64,000 nt of DNA from Arthrobotrys musiformis (GCA_036971715.1 JAVHJL010000003.1:4030001-4094000); one strand, 5' to 3'. Numbered from the stretch's first letter, positions 20,632-32,145 are shown. Notes: a model not told the origin generated them from the sequence alone. Numbers and translations: made by a program.

Positions 20632-23602
20632 TTATTCCACATGCCAGTCCGCTAAGTCATCAATCCGCTCTGACTCTATCTTCCGCCTTTTGTTCTCATG
20701 ACACGACCCACAAATCTGATCCTTTCCCCAGCTGTCGTTAGCACTTCGCTTCCTCGTGCCGCTGCTAAATTTATATCTCAGATTAAAAATATTATTCGCA
20801 GTCTTTAGGAAGCCGAGATTCGCAGGAAAGCCACTTATGGACCTCCTATCTTCTGTCGGTCTTAACTGGAATTGGATATCGAAACGTAGGGGCTGCATTG
20901 CAGGGATGTAAAACTTGACATGACGCTCGAAAGCTGCCCCGCGCACGACGTTGAGTATGAGTGAGCTTGGCGCACACTTGATCTTTTTGCCAGGGACGAA
21001 AAACTGACTGTTTTCAATTTTCCTCGTGAATTCGATGAGAGACGTAGACCCTGCACCTAGTCGGCTGAGTATTCTCCCTATACATTGTATTCTGCCGCCC
21101 CTCCTGACCGCATGATCCAGCTCAAAGTAAAACTGGGAAGACGCCAAGATATTTGCAATCTCATTTATCTGTGCCGAGTCCCGTAAAATTTGATTGGTTT
21201 TTGATATCAGAGGTTCCATTATACTGGGATCGTCTATGGACGCTTCGTTGTTCTGGAGCTCGATGTTTACCCGCCGTAGCTTGCCTTTGTATTGGTCATG
21301 ATCGGCGGCGACTGCCTGAACATTGTGCCATGTGCTCTCACCACACAAAGACGCCAAGAAGTACCGTCCTATCCGGACTAAGCTCCGGTTTCGAAGCGAT
21401 GATAGAGATACAGGGGCTTGTGATTTCATGAATCCGGTCCCTACGGACAGAAGAATATCCAGATTCTTCGGCAATTCCCAGATTCTCTTGCTTTCATTCA
21501 TGGCGAGACCCGCTGGATTGTTGAACCTTAACCCCCCATCATCAAAGTAAGCACCCTTCTGCCCCAACAGCATGGGCTCAAAGTAGCCTGGAATACCGGC
21601 GGAGCACCTGCCACTGTGAAGTGTCAGCAGGGGATTGTCTAGTGTTAGCAACATTGTTGTTAGACTTACGCTTCCCATACCTCAACCTCATCCCCAAAAT
21701 CATCTTCGCGTAGAAATTCGTAGCCTAGATTACAGAACAAATAAGTTAGCCTAACAGGGATAGTATGGAACTCACCGTATCCTGACCTTTATTATCATGT
21801 CTAGAGTTTCCATTATAGTTAGCCAGGAGACAGGCTGTGGAGTCACTTCGCACAGTTGTGACTCCGATCCTGGTAATATCCTTGAATTTAGACCCTCTAG
21901 CCCCACCAAAAAATTTGCCATTAGGAAGATTGTCTTGTAGCAGTCGGTTGAAGGCCGGCGTGTTCATCCATCCATCCGTCAGCAGAGTCCGAATGCCACC
22001 GGTGAGAGATTTTCCCATTCTCGATAGCAGTCCTTTCCTGGGCTGGAAGAGTCTTGACGCTAAAGTTTTGAATTCATCCATCAGTTGATCCGTGCAGTTT
22101 CGACCGCGTAACATCTTCAGCAAGATAAGGGCACCTGCCGATTAGATTAGCACTTATACACCAATTATAGGCGCCTAGGCACAAATACATCGCCACAGTA
22201 TTTCTTACCGGCACTCGTTCCTACACATAAATCGAAGTTTTTGCAAATAGCGCTTTGAATGCCTAGTTTTAGTAAAGCCTCAGACAGTTGCCGGAGGACT
22301 TCTATCGTGATGACAGCTCTACAGCCTCCGCCATCTAGCGATAAAAGCCGGACTCCGGCGGAAGGTGGCTCCAGATCGAACGTTTGATTAGTAAATCTCA
22401 CATTGCAGAGGGCGCACTTATCAATTCTAAATTTAAATTCTGACATCGATACCTGATGTCCGAATAACTGGATACACCTGTCGCATGTGAAATGGCCACA
22501 GGGAAGTATTTTCTCCGGTTGCCGAAAAAGGCATATGAAACAAGTCCCACTAGAAGTTAGACTGTGCCAAGGCTTCGAAACCTTGGACAGCATTCGGGAG
22601 TGAGACTCCGGGGTTACCTCTTCCCCTATTGAATTCAATTGTTTCGTCAAGTCACACTGGTCAAGAGACGGGAGAGCGTCATACATAGTATTGAGTATGT
22701 TCGATAGATGAGTTGTGACGGAACTGCCGTCTACGATAAGCACAAATTAGTTCGACGGTCGTGGGCCTAACGAAGAGTTCAAACTTACAAATAATTTGTC
22801 GCGACTTCGCTTCAAGCCTGGCATATGATGTCAAGAGCCGAAATCTATCCGTGGTTTCTAAATTGATTAGCCCCATGAATTTTTGGGTGTGGCAAACCCA
22901 ATCCTTGCTGTGGCCAAGCGAGTTCGATAACCAAGCTTTGCCATCGAATGGTCGAGGGATTGGCGACAATAACTTGAAAGCTCGTTTTAACACGGTGGGG
23001 GAAAATGAAAGAGATCCGCATCTAAGGTAGCTAACACCTTCTCTGGTGGCGGTGGACGAGCGGGCGAGCGCCCCCCCTTCTCCAACCAGCAAAGTCTCGT
23101 GGGCTTTCTGATCAGTCTGCATGAATAGTTGGGGGGGTGGGCCCCAATGCAAGCATGGGTCCGAACCGCGTCCAAGAATCTGGATCAAATTAGTCCATTG
23201 CCCGAGCTCTTGCAAGCCGATTCCAACATCTCCCACAATTTCCAGCGTGATACTAGTAGATATAATACCGATTAAGCATGCAATGGTGTTTTTCTGCCAT
23301 AAATATGGCGAGGAAATTGTTCCATCAAGCAAATCCAAACGATTTGTTTGGACTATGTGAATCTCGATCGAACCATTCTGCCCTTCTCCCGACCCTCCAT
23401 CGTTACCCCACTTAACCAAGGGTACTGTTTTGTCTGGTGTCGAAGTAGTCCCAAAGTTAAGTTTAACGAAAGACCGAACGAGGATTTCAGATGAATTAAG
23501 CGATTTTTCAAGGTAATCTAAAATGGGCTTTCCGATATCGAAAGTTCCGTCGTCCGAGATGCTGATTTCGTACATGTTGCAATGATTGTTATCATACTTC
23601 AT
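20632..23602 (-). CDS. RING finger-patatin fusion protein (patatin-like phospholipase)
   Basis: Five exons: 22789-23602, 22209-22730, 21787-22134, 21670-21724, 20632-21607; 904 residues. Order: unknown N-terminal domain (1-270); RING finger (about 335-380; CFIC...CGHFTCDRC...CALC); patatin domain with oxyanion loop DGGG (404-407), nucleophile GTSAG (Ser444) and DGG (Asp603), the Ser-Asp dyad of patatin lipases; C-terminal beta-rich region. Introns have GTAAGT/GTAAGA donors except the third, where only a weak GTCAGG donor (21786) keeps the frame. The strong GTGAGT at 21775 shifts it, so a decayed site or sequence error is possible. It is expected to cleave lipid acyl chains. Patatin genes are known Starship cargo. 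Confidence 0.85.
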
Positions 23603-23993
23603 TATGAGTGCAAACCCATGCGACGATCGTCTTAATATATGTTTTCAAACAGCCGTTTTGTTTGAGAAGGTTCCTGGAATCCGTGATGCAAATATAGCTC
23701 TCCAACGAAAGCTTCGGGTGGATTCTACATAGTTTCACCTAGAATCTTGGAATAGCATACTTAGTCTTATAATTAGATCGAGCTAAAAATAAACAAGTTT
23801 CAGAAAAAAATGGTACTTGAGATCTAAACGACGTAAGAATAGGACCGCTATTTTTGGAACATACACGGAGCCAGCTGGGAACGAGAACAAACAAGGCGTG
23901 TTCTGGTAACCAAGCCAGACCACTAAGGTCTTATATATACCACCTCTGATAGAATCCGTGACCTCATTTATATTCAACTAATAAGCTACCTAA
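23603..23993. other. intergenic region, divergent promoters
   Basis: Lies between the divergently transcribed RING-patatin gene and the small coiled-coil gene at 23994. AT-rich; no coding frame recognised. Confidence 0.45.
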
Positions 23994-24343
23994 ATGTATC
24001 AGCCTAAACTGCGTGCTCCAAGCCTAATTATCCAGACAGCGAAATGGTTTGTATTCACCGAATAAATCTAGTACCTAAATTATTTAACTAACTACCGAGT
24101 TACTAGACTGCCTTCGAGAAGACGCTTAGATCATGCACTTCAGATCTATTGGAAGCTGTTATAGAAGAATTAAACGCGGAACATCGAAAAGCAGAGGAGG
24201 CTAAAGCCAAATTGTCTCAAGCCAACGACCTACTAGAGATGTACAAAAGTGCGCTAGAGAACTGCGACGCTATGCTGCGTAAGCAGCAGCAAATAAACAG
24301 GACATTGCAAGCGAGTATTAAATTATCAAATATGCTTTCATAG
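23994..24343 (+). CDS. small coiled-coil protein, two exons
   Basis: Exons 23994-24050 and 24107-24343; 56-nt intron (GTATTC donor, AACTAACTA branch, TTACTAG acceptor), phase 0; 97 residues. Exon 2 is an almost continuous helix (LLEAVIEELNAEHRKAEEAK, then LLEMYKSALENCDAML) with heptad Leu/Ala spacing, so a dimeric coiled coil is likely. Exon 1 (MYQPKLRAPSLIIQTAKWF) may be a short targeting or anchoring segment. It neighbours a second coiled-coil gene at 24945-25496. Confidence 0.65.
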
Positions 24344-24944
24344 CATCGATGCATTGGATCGAGATACATCGATATCTGGGCAATGAATTCTGTTCTTTTG
24401 CGTCTTGGATCTTGTTTAGTTTGAAAGAATCAAATCTTGTTTGGTTGGGAAGTCTTGTAGTAATAGAACTTAGAATGAAATATACCCGGTAAGTGAGACT
24501 ACTCTAGCCTAAGCGATGCTGGCTAGTCGTGGTCGACCGGTCTCGGCATCAGACGCCTTAACGTTGAAGCTTGTTGGTCGCTCTGTGTTGTTTTCGTTAA
24601 ATTTTTGGCGAGGGTGGCTTGTGCCTAAAGTGTGGCTTGTTATAGAACCCAGCCACTCTCTGTATGTGGCGTCTTGTTGGACCTTGGTAATAATTTGTAT
24701 GGCTGGGATTAGAATCGTGGCGCAATTGGTTCATTTCATTCATCGACCTAGTGACTTCAGAGTTTAACTTACAGGAGCTGCCCGACTACATAGTGTCCTA
24801 ACTAGCTTCGTAAGAGCTAAATGCTTAGATTCTGCGGTACATGCTAAATTCCTAACGCACTACATGATTTAATGAGAAATAATGATAGCTATAGAAGGGC
24901 AAACCTCAACACGCGGCGCGAAATATGCAACGACCCCAAAGATT
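24344..24944. other. intergenic region
   Basis: A GTTTGGTTG-rich stretch near 24415-24450. No coding frame with support. Confidence 0.4.
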
Positions 24945-25496
24945 CTATGGGCCTTCAACCAATGGGTTATCCAGCATGGATATTGAGCATCGAACCCGCG
25001 TTCCACTAACCGGTGATTGTCCGACAGATCCGAGGAGTGGGGTTGGTGCTTGACTTGTCGGCGAAATTTCGAGGTAGCTCGGGGGTTGCGACTCGGAGCA
25101 TGCGTCCACGCCCGGTTCCGATTTTGATTGCATTGCACTGATCTGTGTTGATAAACACAGAGTTGAATTGTGCAAAGCGAGATTGGTATTGAGGATTGCT
25201 TGATATGATGCTTCGAGGTACTCTTTAGTTTCTTGGGCCTTTTTCAACGCCTGAACTAGTCGCTGGTTCTCTTGTTGGAAATACCCCCGGGCCATGGTTT
25301 CTTTCTTGAGCTGAGTCCTGAGCTTGTCGTTCTCAAGGACCGCTTCACGATAAATACGACAGACACTTTCTATGTCAATCTGGTCGGTGTTTCTAGGGTG
25401 TCCCGCAGCCTTCGCCTTTATATTTTCGTATTGATGAATTAATTTGTCGTTATATACTCTCATAACCGCAGCATTTTGATTCTGGTTGCTCGCCAT
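24945..25496 (-). CDS. coiled-coil protein of 183 residues
   Basis: Single-exon frame from ATG 25496. Residues 15-125 are strongly helical and charged (REAVLENDKLRTQLKKETMA, then FQQENQRLVQALKKAQETKE). The last 60 residues are Ser/Pro-rich and probably disordered. No DNA-binding basic region precedes the coil, so it is not a plain bZIP. Only 2 nt separate its start from the stop of the membrane-protein gene at 25499-26266 on the same strand, so their transcription may be linked. Function unknown. Confidence 0.65.
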   Translation of the reverse strand: MASNQNQNAAVMRVYNDKLIHQYENIKAKAAGHPRNTDQIDIESVCRIYREAVLENDKLRTQLKKETMARGYFQQENQRLVQALKKAQETKEYLEASYQAILNTNLALHNSTLCLSTQISAMQSKSEPGVDACSESQPPSYLEISPTSQAPTPLLGSVGQSPVSGTRVRCSISMLDNPLVEGP

Positions 25497-25498
25497 GT

Positions 25499-26266
25499 TT
25501 AGAATCTTTTGGGAGCTAGATCGTCGTATTGGTTATTTCTGTGTGGATGCTTGTAGCTTGTATTCAAAGGATCAGGCGCATCGGTGGTATGGAGAGAGGA
25601 TCTATAGGTTTGAGGGTAAATAGAGGATGCTCGACGTGCTGATAATGGTGGAGAAGAAGAAGGCTGCTCCAGCTCATTGACACTTTCTCTAGGGTCAAGC
25701 TGGATTTTTATGCTAGTCTCATCCAAATCTTTAGGAGAACTTTTTTGACGTCTGGATGCGAGACCAAATGGCCGAGGTATCGGATTGGATATCTGCAAGG
25801 GCTGGGGCTCCACCATATCATCCATCCTCGTATCCCCGCTTTTCCGACCTTTGAAAAAGAAAACCACCCCACCCGCGACAGCAGTAATTAACAAGCCAAC
25901 CAGTAATCCGATCCCAATAGACTTAGTGTCAAAGGGTGTGCCGGGTGTCTCAGGACTCTGCGTGTCTGTCACATTTTGAGTAGCGTTTTGAGCAAAATTC
26001 GAAGGCCAGTCCTCTTTTGGCAAAAAGCATGTGTCCTTTTCACAATGGTATCCGATAGGACAACAATTCGTACGGCTACCAGGGCAAACGACAGATGGGG
26101 AGTTGGCGGAGCACGTGAAGGATGGTATTTCCCTGCAGTCTTCCTCAGGTGGGCAACAAGCAACCCAAGTCGAATTAGCCACTGGAAGACATGCAGCGGT
26201 GGAAGGACAACAAAAAATTGATAACCCCGCCTGGGGGCATGCAGTAGTGTTTAATGGGCAGGCCAT
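25499..26266 (-). CDS. Cys-rich single-pass membrane protein
   Basis: 255 residues from ATG 26266. Residues 1-85 hold about 14 Cys, several as CC pairs (FCCPSTAACLPVA, ACCPPEEDC, TNCCPIGYHCEKDTC), a disulfide-rich ectodomain pattern. N-glycosylation sites (NATQNVT) precede one hydrophobic helix at about 118-139 (IGIGLLVGLLITAVAGGVVFFF). The tail after it is basic (FKGRKSGD) and Ser/Pro-rich, probably cytosolic. No cleavable signal peptide is visible at this ATG, so either the TM acts as signal anchor with the N-terminus outside, or a signal-peptide exon was missed upstream. Likely a cell-surface sensor or adhesion-type protein. Confidence 0.8.
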   Translation of the reverse strand: MACPLNTTACPQAGLSIFCCPSTAACLPVANSTWVACCPPEEDCREIPSFTCSANSPSVVCPGSRTNCCPIGYHCEKDTCFLPKEDWPSNFAQNATQNVTDTQSPETPGTPFDTKSIGIGLLVGLLITAVAGGVVFFFKGRKSGDTRMDDMVEPQPLQISNPIPRPFGLASRRQKSSPKDLDETSIKIQLDPRESVNELEQPSSSPPLSARRASSIYPQTYRSSLHTTDAPDPLNTSYKHPHRNNQYDDLAPKRF

Positions 26267-26717
26267 GTTCGTGTGCTTCGTGGGATATGAAAATCATGCG
26301 CTGAAACCAGCCTCGACGGTCACTACGATTTTCCTTGTTACATATACTAGTCACTTGTTGACAGTGGGAATAAGACTAGTGTCGATATCTATCTATCTAT
26401 ATATACATATATTGGTCACTTAAACTTCTATATTTAGTATAGCCAAACATAGTATCACCGTCTTCTCAAATAAAATCTGAAATGTTCCCAGACACCGATA
26501 TTAATTTAGAACAGCTACATCCATGACCCTTAAATTCTGTAAAGCTTTCCAATCCTTCCTCAGAGCTTGAAACCCTGCAATCATTCGAGAAGACCCGCAT
26601 ACTATTTATGTGCGTCCTACATTTAGCGTTTGTCTAATAAAAACCGTCGTTGGAATTCCATACCTGATAGACTTGTGGACCCGAAGTCCACTTCGCTGAG
26701 TCCTCGGCCATTCCAAT
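26267..26717. other. intergenic region
   Basis: Contains a CTAT/TA microsatellite at about 26385-26412. The right end (26640-26717) may hold a last exon of the ferric-reductase-like gene, read as DGVDWNGRGLSEVDFGS if a 71-nt intron starts at GTAATA near 26795. Confidence 0.4.
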
Positions 26718-28221
26718 CTACGCCATCCTTGATAAAGGGGACGCAATCATGTTGGTAACGCCGCGGGTTTGTATCAATGTAAATATTGTTATTACCAGGT
26801 TTTGTCTCAACATGTACAGAGGTTCCATATATCTTGATAAACTTAGTATAAACCAGTTATTGACGTCAGTATATTCTCGAACAAATTCACGATCATGAAA
26901 GAGGCCGAAGATAGCACATACGAGTTTTAAGTACTTGCGATTCCGAACCTTGCTTTCGATGTTTCCGTTCTTTCGTGTCATGGACCAGCTGTAGAAATCT
27001 AATAAACTACGAACGTGGCGTTGATGGCGAATAATCCAAATCAGAAATATTTTAACTGGGAAATTAGGTTCTTGTTGTATAATCTCCTGCAATAGGAATA
27101 GTTGGCGCCCTAGTCCGAGATCTTCCGCAACAAGGACAAAGAATTTGCTCCACTGCGTAAACGTGGAGAATTCCAGGCCGCCGTAAGGCCCCTCAACGTA
27201 CGGTCTCTGCCCTAGCCGCAACCCCCGCGCCGCAGCCTCTGGTACTTCGAAAACGGGGAAGTTTCGCTGATTGATACTTACGACCTCAGAGATGTAAACT
27301 TTTTGAGGGACTCTGAGACCCAGATAGCACAGAAAAGCCCAACTAGTTTGGTCGTAGAGGAAGTACTGGCCTGGCAAAAATACCCTAGGATGCGTCATGT
27401 GAAGCTGGAGCCTTTTAAAGGTAGCGGCCCTCGTGGAAGGTTGAGTCTGCGTTCCATGAAGAGCAATGGAGCGGCCCTGATATAGTAAATACCCCGTCCA
27501 TATCCAGCTTAAAATTCTAGACCCTACCCATCCCGCAACCGGACCGATAATATACAGCCACCCTGTATGAATGGCTATCATTGGTAGTATCGCGATTGCG
27601 AAGATAATATGCGAAGCATAAAGAAGTGAGGATAGCCACGACAGTCGATTCTGGCGAGAAATGGACGGTATTTGCAATGCTATTAAGCACAGCCCCAACG
27701 CTGTCGACAATATAAAGAGCTGTAGTTACATTTAGTCTGACGCACGATTAGCAGCCGTGCGAATGACTTACTGCTGTTAGGAAATTGCCGTTCGGACTAT
27801 GGGTCAAGATCAAATATACACAGTGAAAGTATATTTCGCTGTAGCTGATGACTGCGAGCCACTGGTGTAGAATAAGTAATGAGTCTCGAGTCAAGCCCAT
27901 TCTGTCATTCGCGGGATTCATTTTCGCGAAAGCGTATGTCGGGACGAGGTTTGCCAGGCCAAATGTCGCGGACCGATTTGCGGCTGCTTTAACGCTTGAT
28001 GCTAGGCAAATGAATATCATATTGCCCCCGAAATATAATATCGCCAAAAGAAAATGGATTCTACTCGACGGGCGGGAATCATGAGAGAATAAGATTGTAA
28101 CTGGTTGTTCGCCCCAAGGCACAATGCGCCTGCCCTTTTGGATAATGAGACGTAGACAAATTAGTAGAACCAAGATCGCACTGACGCCGGCCGCCAACAC
28201 CGTGTATTGTTTCCCGACCAT
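26718..28221 (-). CDS. ferric-reductase-like transmembrane protein (FRE family)
   Basis: Exons 27772-28221 and 26718-27719, 52-nt intron (GTAAGT...CTACAG), phase 0; 483 residues. Several TM helices; four heme-ligand His in the FRE/NOX layout: H119 and H133 in one helix, H187 and H201 in the next (13 residues between each pair). Then PGQY (266-269) of an FAD-type reductase beta-barrel and VEGPYGG (325-331), the NAD(P)H-side glycine loop. The family passes electrons from NADPH through FAD and heme across the membrane to Fe(III)/Cu(II). The canonical HPF flavin motif is not seen and the C-terminus is short, so it may be divergent or truncated. FRE genes are known Starship cargo. Confidence 0.8.
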
Positions 28222-28226
28222 ATCTA

Positions 28227-28636
28227 TTAGATGAGATTCTTAGAGCGTCTCAAAATATGTGGTTTTTCTTTTTGTGGTAGTGAAATAACGTTCACCGGGG
28301 TGATTGATGTTGTGGGATCACGCGCCACCAACAGCCGTTCAATGTATCGTTTATTGAGTGCGATTTCTCGCTCTTGTGTGTTGAGTTGGTCTAAGCGATA
28401 AATTAGTATGAGTTTCTGACTACACCGCATATTATCATGGGACGATTTCTTTGGCGAGGTGGAATCCCACCCTGGGCTTCCTGGAGGGTAGCAGATACGG
28501 TTTCCCTGAGAACAAGAAGCGTGTCGAGTGTTCCCTCGATCTCGTGTCTGGAAAGAGGTAGTTTCTCTTGGGTTGCTGTTATTCCTTCGTGAAGGCTTTG
28601 AAAAAGGGCTGGGATAGTTTTGTGTTGGCGCGTCAT
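28227..28636 (-). CDS. small helical protein, two exons
   Basis: Best-supported model: exons 28499-28636 and 28227-28415, 83-nt intron (GTATCT donor, GTCAG acceptor), phase 0; 108 residues. Exon 1 reads TIPALFQSLHEGITATQEKL in a frame with clear coding character; exon 2 gives KLILIYRLDQLNTQEREIAL. A longer unspliced frame (28227-28865) over the same bases reads as low-complexity in its middle and is probably a shadow there. A frame just upstream (ATG near 28748) could add a 5' exon. The gene lies 5 nt from the stop-side of the ferric-reductase gene's start, on the same strand. Confidence 0.45.
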
Positions 28637-29603
28637 ATTTCGGGCGCCTTGTAACTTGTTCTGCGCAGCGCTTCCAATGCAATATCTGGTCGGTGAATGA
28701 TTGCGAGAAAATTCTGAAAGGGACGGGATATCGAGCGGGCTCTATACATTTGAGCTTAGGCAAAGCCGAGACGAGAATCGCATGTTGCGTCAATTTCAAA
28801 ACAAAACTTGCCATTGCCCTCGTCTCCCATGATCCAGCATGTTCTCCTCCCTCCAATAGTCGCACGATTGACCAAAACCTGCCTCGTGCATGGTCTTTTT
28901 CCCACTAGTACTTGTTGTTAGCGAATACGAGGGCCCACCCAACCACACCAAAACGATCGATGGAGGGACGTCGATGTACATGTACGAAAATCGGTGGTTT
29001 ACTACCCACTTTTTAGCAAAACTGTTTGCGGGGGAGTGTTCCGAAACCCTCCCAAAATGGCTCGCGCTTGATCTGGTTCGAAGACCCTATCCATGTACCT
29101 AGGTACTTACTGCCAGAGTTCTCAAGATGCCAGTTCCCTGTCAAATCCTGGCTAACATGCGGGCGCTATCAAATGCAACAAAATTCGGTGTTGCCGCCGA
29201 CTGACGAGCCAAGTGCCACGAACCCTGCCAATTGCTATCTTTCGCTTTCTATTTTCCGTTTTCTGTAATACAAATAATTTCTTTTTCATCTGGCTCCCAG
29301 TTTTCATGCATCCGGTGGCAACAGGCAGTGTTTCTAAATTCCGTTTCCTGTTCGAATTCAACGAACGGTTTGACGCTCGACAAAGGATTCATCCTTGCAT
29401 GTATAATGGCATGTATGTCCTTGCTCCGTCAAGCTTCCAAATATAGCCAATTGGTCTAGTGAACCCTGTAACATAGCTCAACCTGGTCTCGCGGGCTGAA
29501 CCTGGTTTACGATACAAGCTGAACCGCTCCTTAAAAGCCTGGGTTATAGCTCACAGCACATGAAGCGAACCAGAACCACCAACTTACATTAGCGTCATTA
29601 AAC
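28637..29603. other. intergenic region with T-rich dispersed motif variant
   Basis: No gene with support. 29248-29266 resembles the 19-nt dispersed motif with two changes. Several short overlapping frames on both strands are probably chance. Confidence 0.4.
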
Positions 29604-30928
29604 ATGCATATCCAGAATTTTTTTACATCAATTATTCTTTCAGCCGTGGCAGCGTTGCCACTGTCTGCGGCACGGGATCCTAGTGATCCTGGCCTTTGTT
29701 TCTCAAACCCGACCCCCCGTTGGAACGCAGCCGTCCCATACAACATATCGTAAGTGCTAGCCCTCCCTGTGAAGTACAGAGCGACTAACGTATCTCCTAG
29801 AACCACATTCCGCAGGGGTCTATGCCAAGTTAGCGTTACATTTTCCGACGATAGATTCCCTGTCCTGTTTTTCACGACGACCCAAGCGTTGGATAACTGT
29901 GGAGCTGGTGAGGTGAATCAAATCAGGCTTCCGACCGCTGTACCCAATGGAATAGCCACCATCGAGCAGTAAGTGTCTTTCACGTTCGAAATTTGGTAAT
30001 GCGTCGGCTGATAGATTATCATAGGACTTGTGCTTGGTCGTCGGGTTCACTTTGCGTCTCCGTGTCGATCGAAGGAGGGGCGGGTGACCCTACCCTGTTT
30101 ACCGAAACCGGTCATTTTACGGTTGAGAGATTATGCGCAAATGATTTCGCAGTCACCACAACCGATGTCGACGCACCATTGCTCGAACCAACAAGTTTTG
30201 GGACTAACACTATTTCCGTAGTCGCTGCCTCCACCACTCCATCGACTGATCCCTTAACTCCTTCCCGCGCTGGCGCCACTGTAGGCCGCGGAACTCCGGG
30301 AGGGACACCAACCAACATTGGCGAGCCTAGTAACGAGGCGACTTCAAGTCCCACATGGATTTCAACTGCGATTATGACATTGATGACATCGACAACTAAA
30401 TCTACCGGAACGCCAACACCACCAACCTCAGTCTTCATCCCGCAAACACACACCGTAAATCTTGATTACTCGGGGAATGCCTTTGTTCCAAATCAAGTGT
30501 CGGCAACAGTAGGAGACGTAATCCAATTCATGTTTTTATCTCCCGGCCATAGCATCATTGAGACGTCACTGCAATTCCCTTGTATTCCTGAGATTGAGGG
30601 ATTTGTTTCCGGTTCCGAGACAAGTCCGGGTAGGAACTTCAATAATTCAATATCCTTAACGGTAACAAAACTGAACCCTCGGTATTTTGCTTGTGGTGAG
30701 GTAGATCATTGTCAGAAGGGTATGGTATTCGCAGTTAATGCGGGTGACCTGCGATTTTCCCAATTTGTTGGAAATATCAAATCATCTGCCACTCGTTCTA
30801 CCACTAATTCTCAGACGGTAACATTCTCGCCCTTGAGCTCCGTTGACATAAGCAACGAAGCGCTTCCGACAGCATGCTCTGTCTGTCCTACAACGGCTTC
30901 GATACCATCCACGTCCACCGTCCTCTAA
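29604..30928 (+). CDS. secreted cupredoxin-domain, Ser/Thr-rich protein
   Basis: Three exons: 29604-29749, 29801-29968, 30025-30928; introns 51 and 56 nt with GTAAGT donors and CTAAC/CTGAT branches; 405 residues. A signal peptide (FFTSIILSAVAALPLSAA) precedes a Cys-containing N-terminal domain (about 20-125), a Ser/Thr/Pro-rich linker and a cupredoxin domain at about 245-345. Copper-site pattern: His of GHSIIETSLQFPCIP, Cys of YFACGE, His of DHCQKGMVF and the following Met, as in fungal extracellular Ser-rich cupredoxin proteins. No hydrophobic GPI tail is visible, so it is likely secreted or wall-associated, with copper binding or redox function inferred. Confidence 0.85.
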
Positions 30929-31087
30929 TCTTATTTTAAATTTCTCCTTCCGACTTTTAGGTCTTGTGTCTGGAGAGATAGGATTCGAGGCTCGGAGAGA
31001 GTGCTGAGGATCAAAGTTCACAATGCTATCATGTATGTAGATTATATTAATCAAGAGCTTGAATGATCTATGTTTCAATTACATTAA

Positions 31088-31839
31088 TTACAATTGCTTC
31101 AAGTTAGCTTTAAAGCTAACACCTGCCAAAAGAGACTTGACTTCCAAATCTAAGTTCAATCTTGGCGTGGACGCAGGTCTAAGTGTGTCAATTTCACGAG
31201 TATTCCCATCAGCAACTAAGTCATCGGCCCCTAGTTGTGAGGGTGCATGGGAAATTAAATGCTGTTTCCCTCTACTATCTGTGACAAAAACTGCCCCTCC
31301 CGTGTTCGTCGATCGTGAATGAACCAATTGATGAGACCAATCGCCCTCTCCATTTGGATCGTTTGCTCGATTTTGAGACAACGTTTCCGAATCCGTTACT
31401 AGGAAAACTCGTAAATTGGAAGCTTCCAAAAAGCCTGTTCGATTGCCGTGTCTCTTACCTCGAAGTTTGTCCAGTTGCCCCGCCGTAAAAAAGTTGTTAG
31501 GACCTTGTATACTGCCGTCTATTTGATCGCCTCGGAGTTTGAATTCGAAAGCAGACGAAGCTTGGCCGTCAATGACTTCCGCGTCCGAGTAGAATACTCT
31601 GTACTTATCGGGCTTTTCAGGTACAGATATTAGGATGCAAACAACTGAGTCTGTTAGGATGGAAAGCTCTGCACCCTTTCGCATCAAGCTTTGGGACCTT
31701 AACTCGAATCTAAGATGGTAGAGGATGTTAGGAACTAAGAATATTGTGGACTTCGAAGTATTCTGTACACTTACCGTCTTCTTTGCCTTTGTACTGCCCG
31801 TGAGGCGTGATCGATAGGGTTGACACCTCTTCCTGCCAT
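31088..31839 (-). CDS. MADS-box-like (SRF-type) protein
   Basis: Exons 31775-31839 and 31088-31709; 65-nt intron (GTAAGT donor, CTAAC branch, CATCTTAG acceptor), phase 2; 228 residues. The start MAGRGVNPIDHASRAVQRQR lies in a different frame from the longer unspliced frame through 31912 and joins the downstream frame without a break. Residues 16-66 (RQRRRFELRSQSLMRKGAEL, then SILTDSVVCILISVPEKPDK) follow the MADS pattern in which a basic helix runs into 'LxKKAxELSxLxDxxVxxI'. The usual N-terminal GRxKI arm is reduced. The remaining 150 residues are polar without motif. Likely a DNA-binding regulator. Confidence 0.7.
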
Positions 31840-32145
31840 CTTTCTTCTCGTTTTTCTGCTTGCCAACCTCTCGGGATTCGAGCTTGAATTTCTTCCAAAC
31901 ATATTGGAGCATAAAAAAGAAACACAGTAGAGATGGCTCTAAAATTCTGCAGCGTCACTGGAATTTGTTAAGGAGAAGACATAAGTGTACTGTATTCTTT
32001 TTAGAACATGTTTTAGCTAGTTGGCAACAAGTAGCATTTAACCCGTTATCTGTACAACTTGCAATCTAACTGGTTCCGTATAGCCGGCTAGCCCGTGCCT
32101 CTTCAGTCCCGCTCCATTAACAGCCCTTGCCCCATCCTCGTCGGT

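Noticed and set aside
28227..28865. 212-codon unspliced ORF
   Set aside because: Its middle reads as low-complexity shadow while another frame over the same bases reads as a real helix; the two-exon model is preferred.
31088..31912. Unspliced 274-codon ORF as the gene model
   Set aside because: Its first third is in the wrong frame; the spliced start at 31839 gives a better MADS-like N-terminus and uses a clear GTAAGT/CTAAC/TTAG intron.
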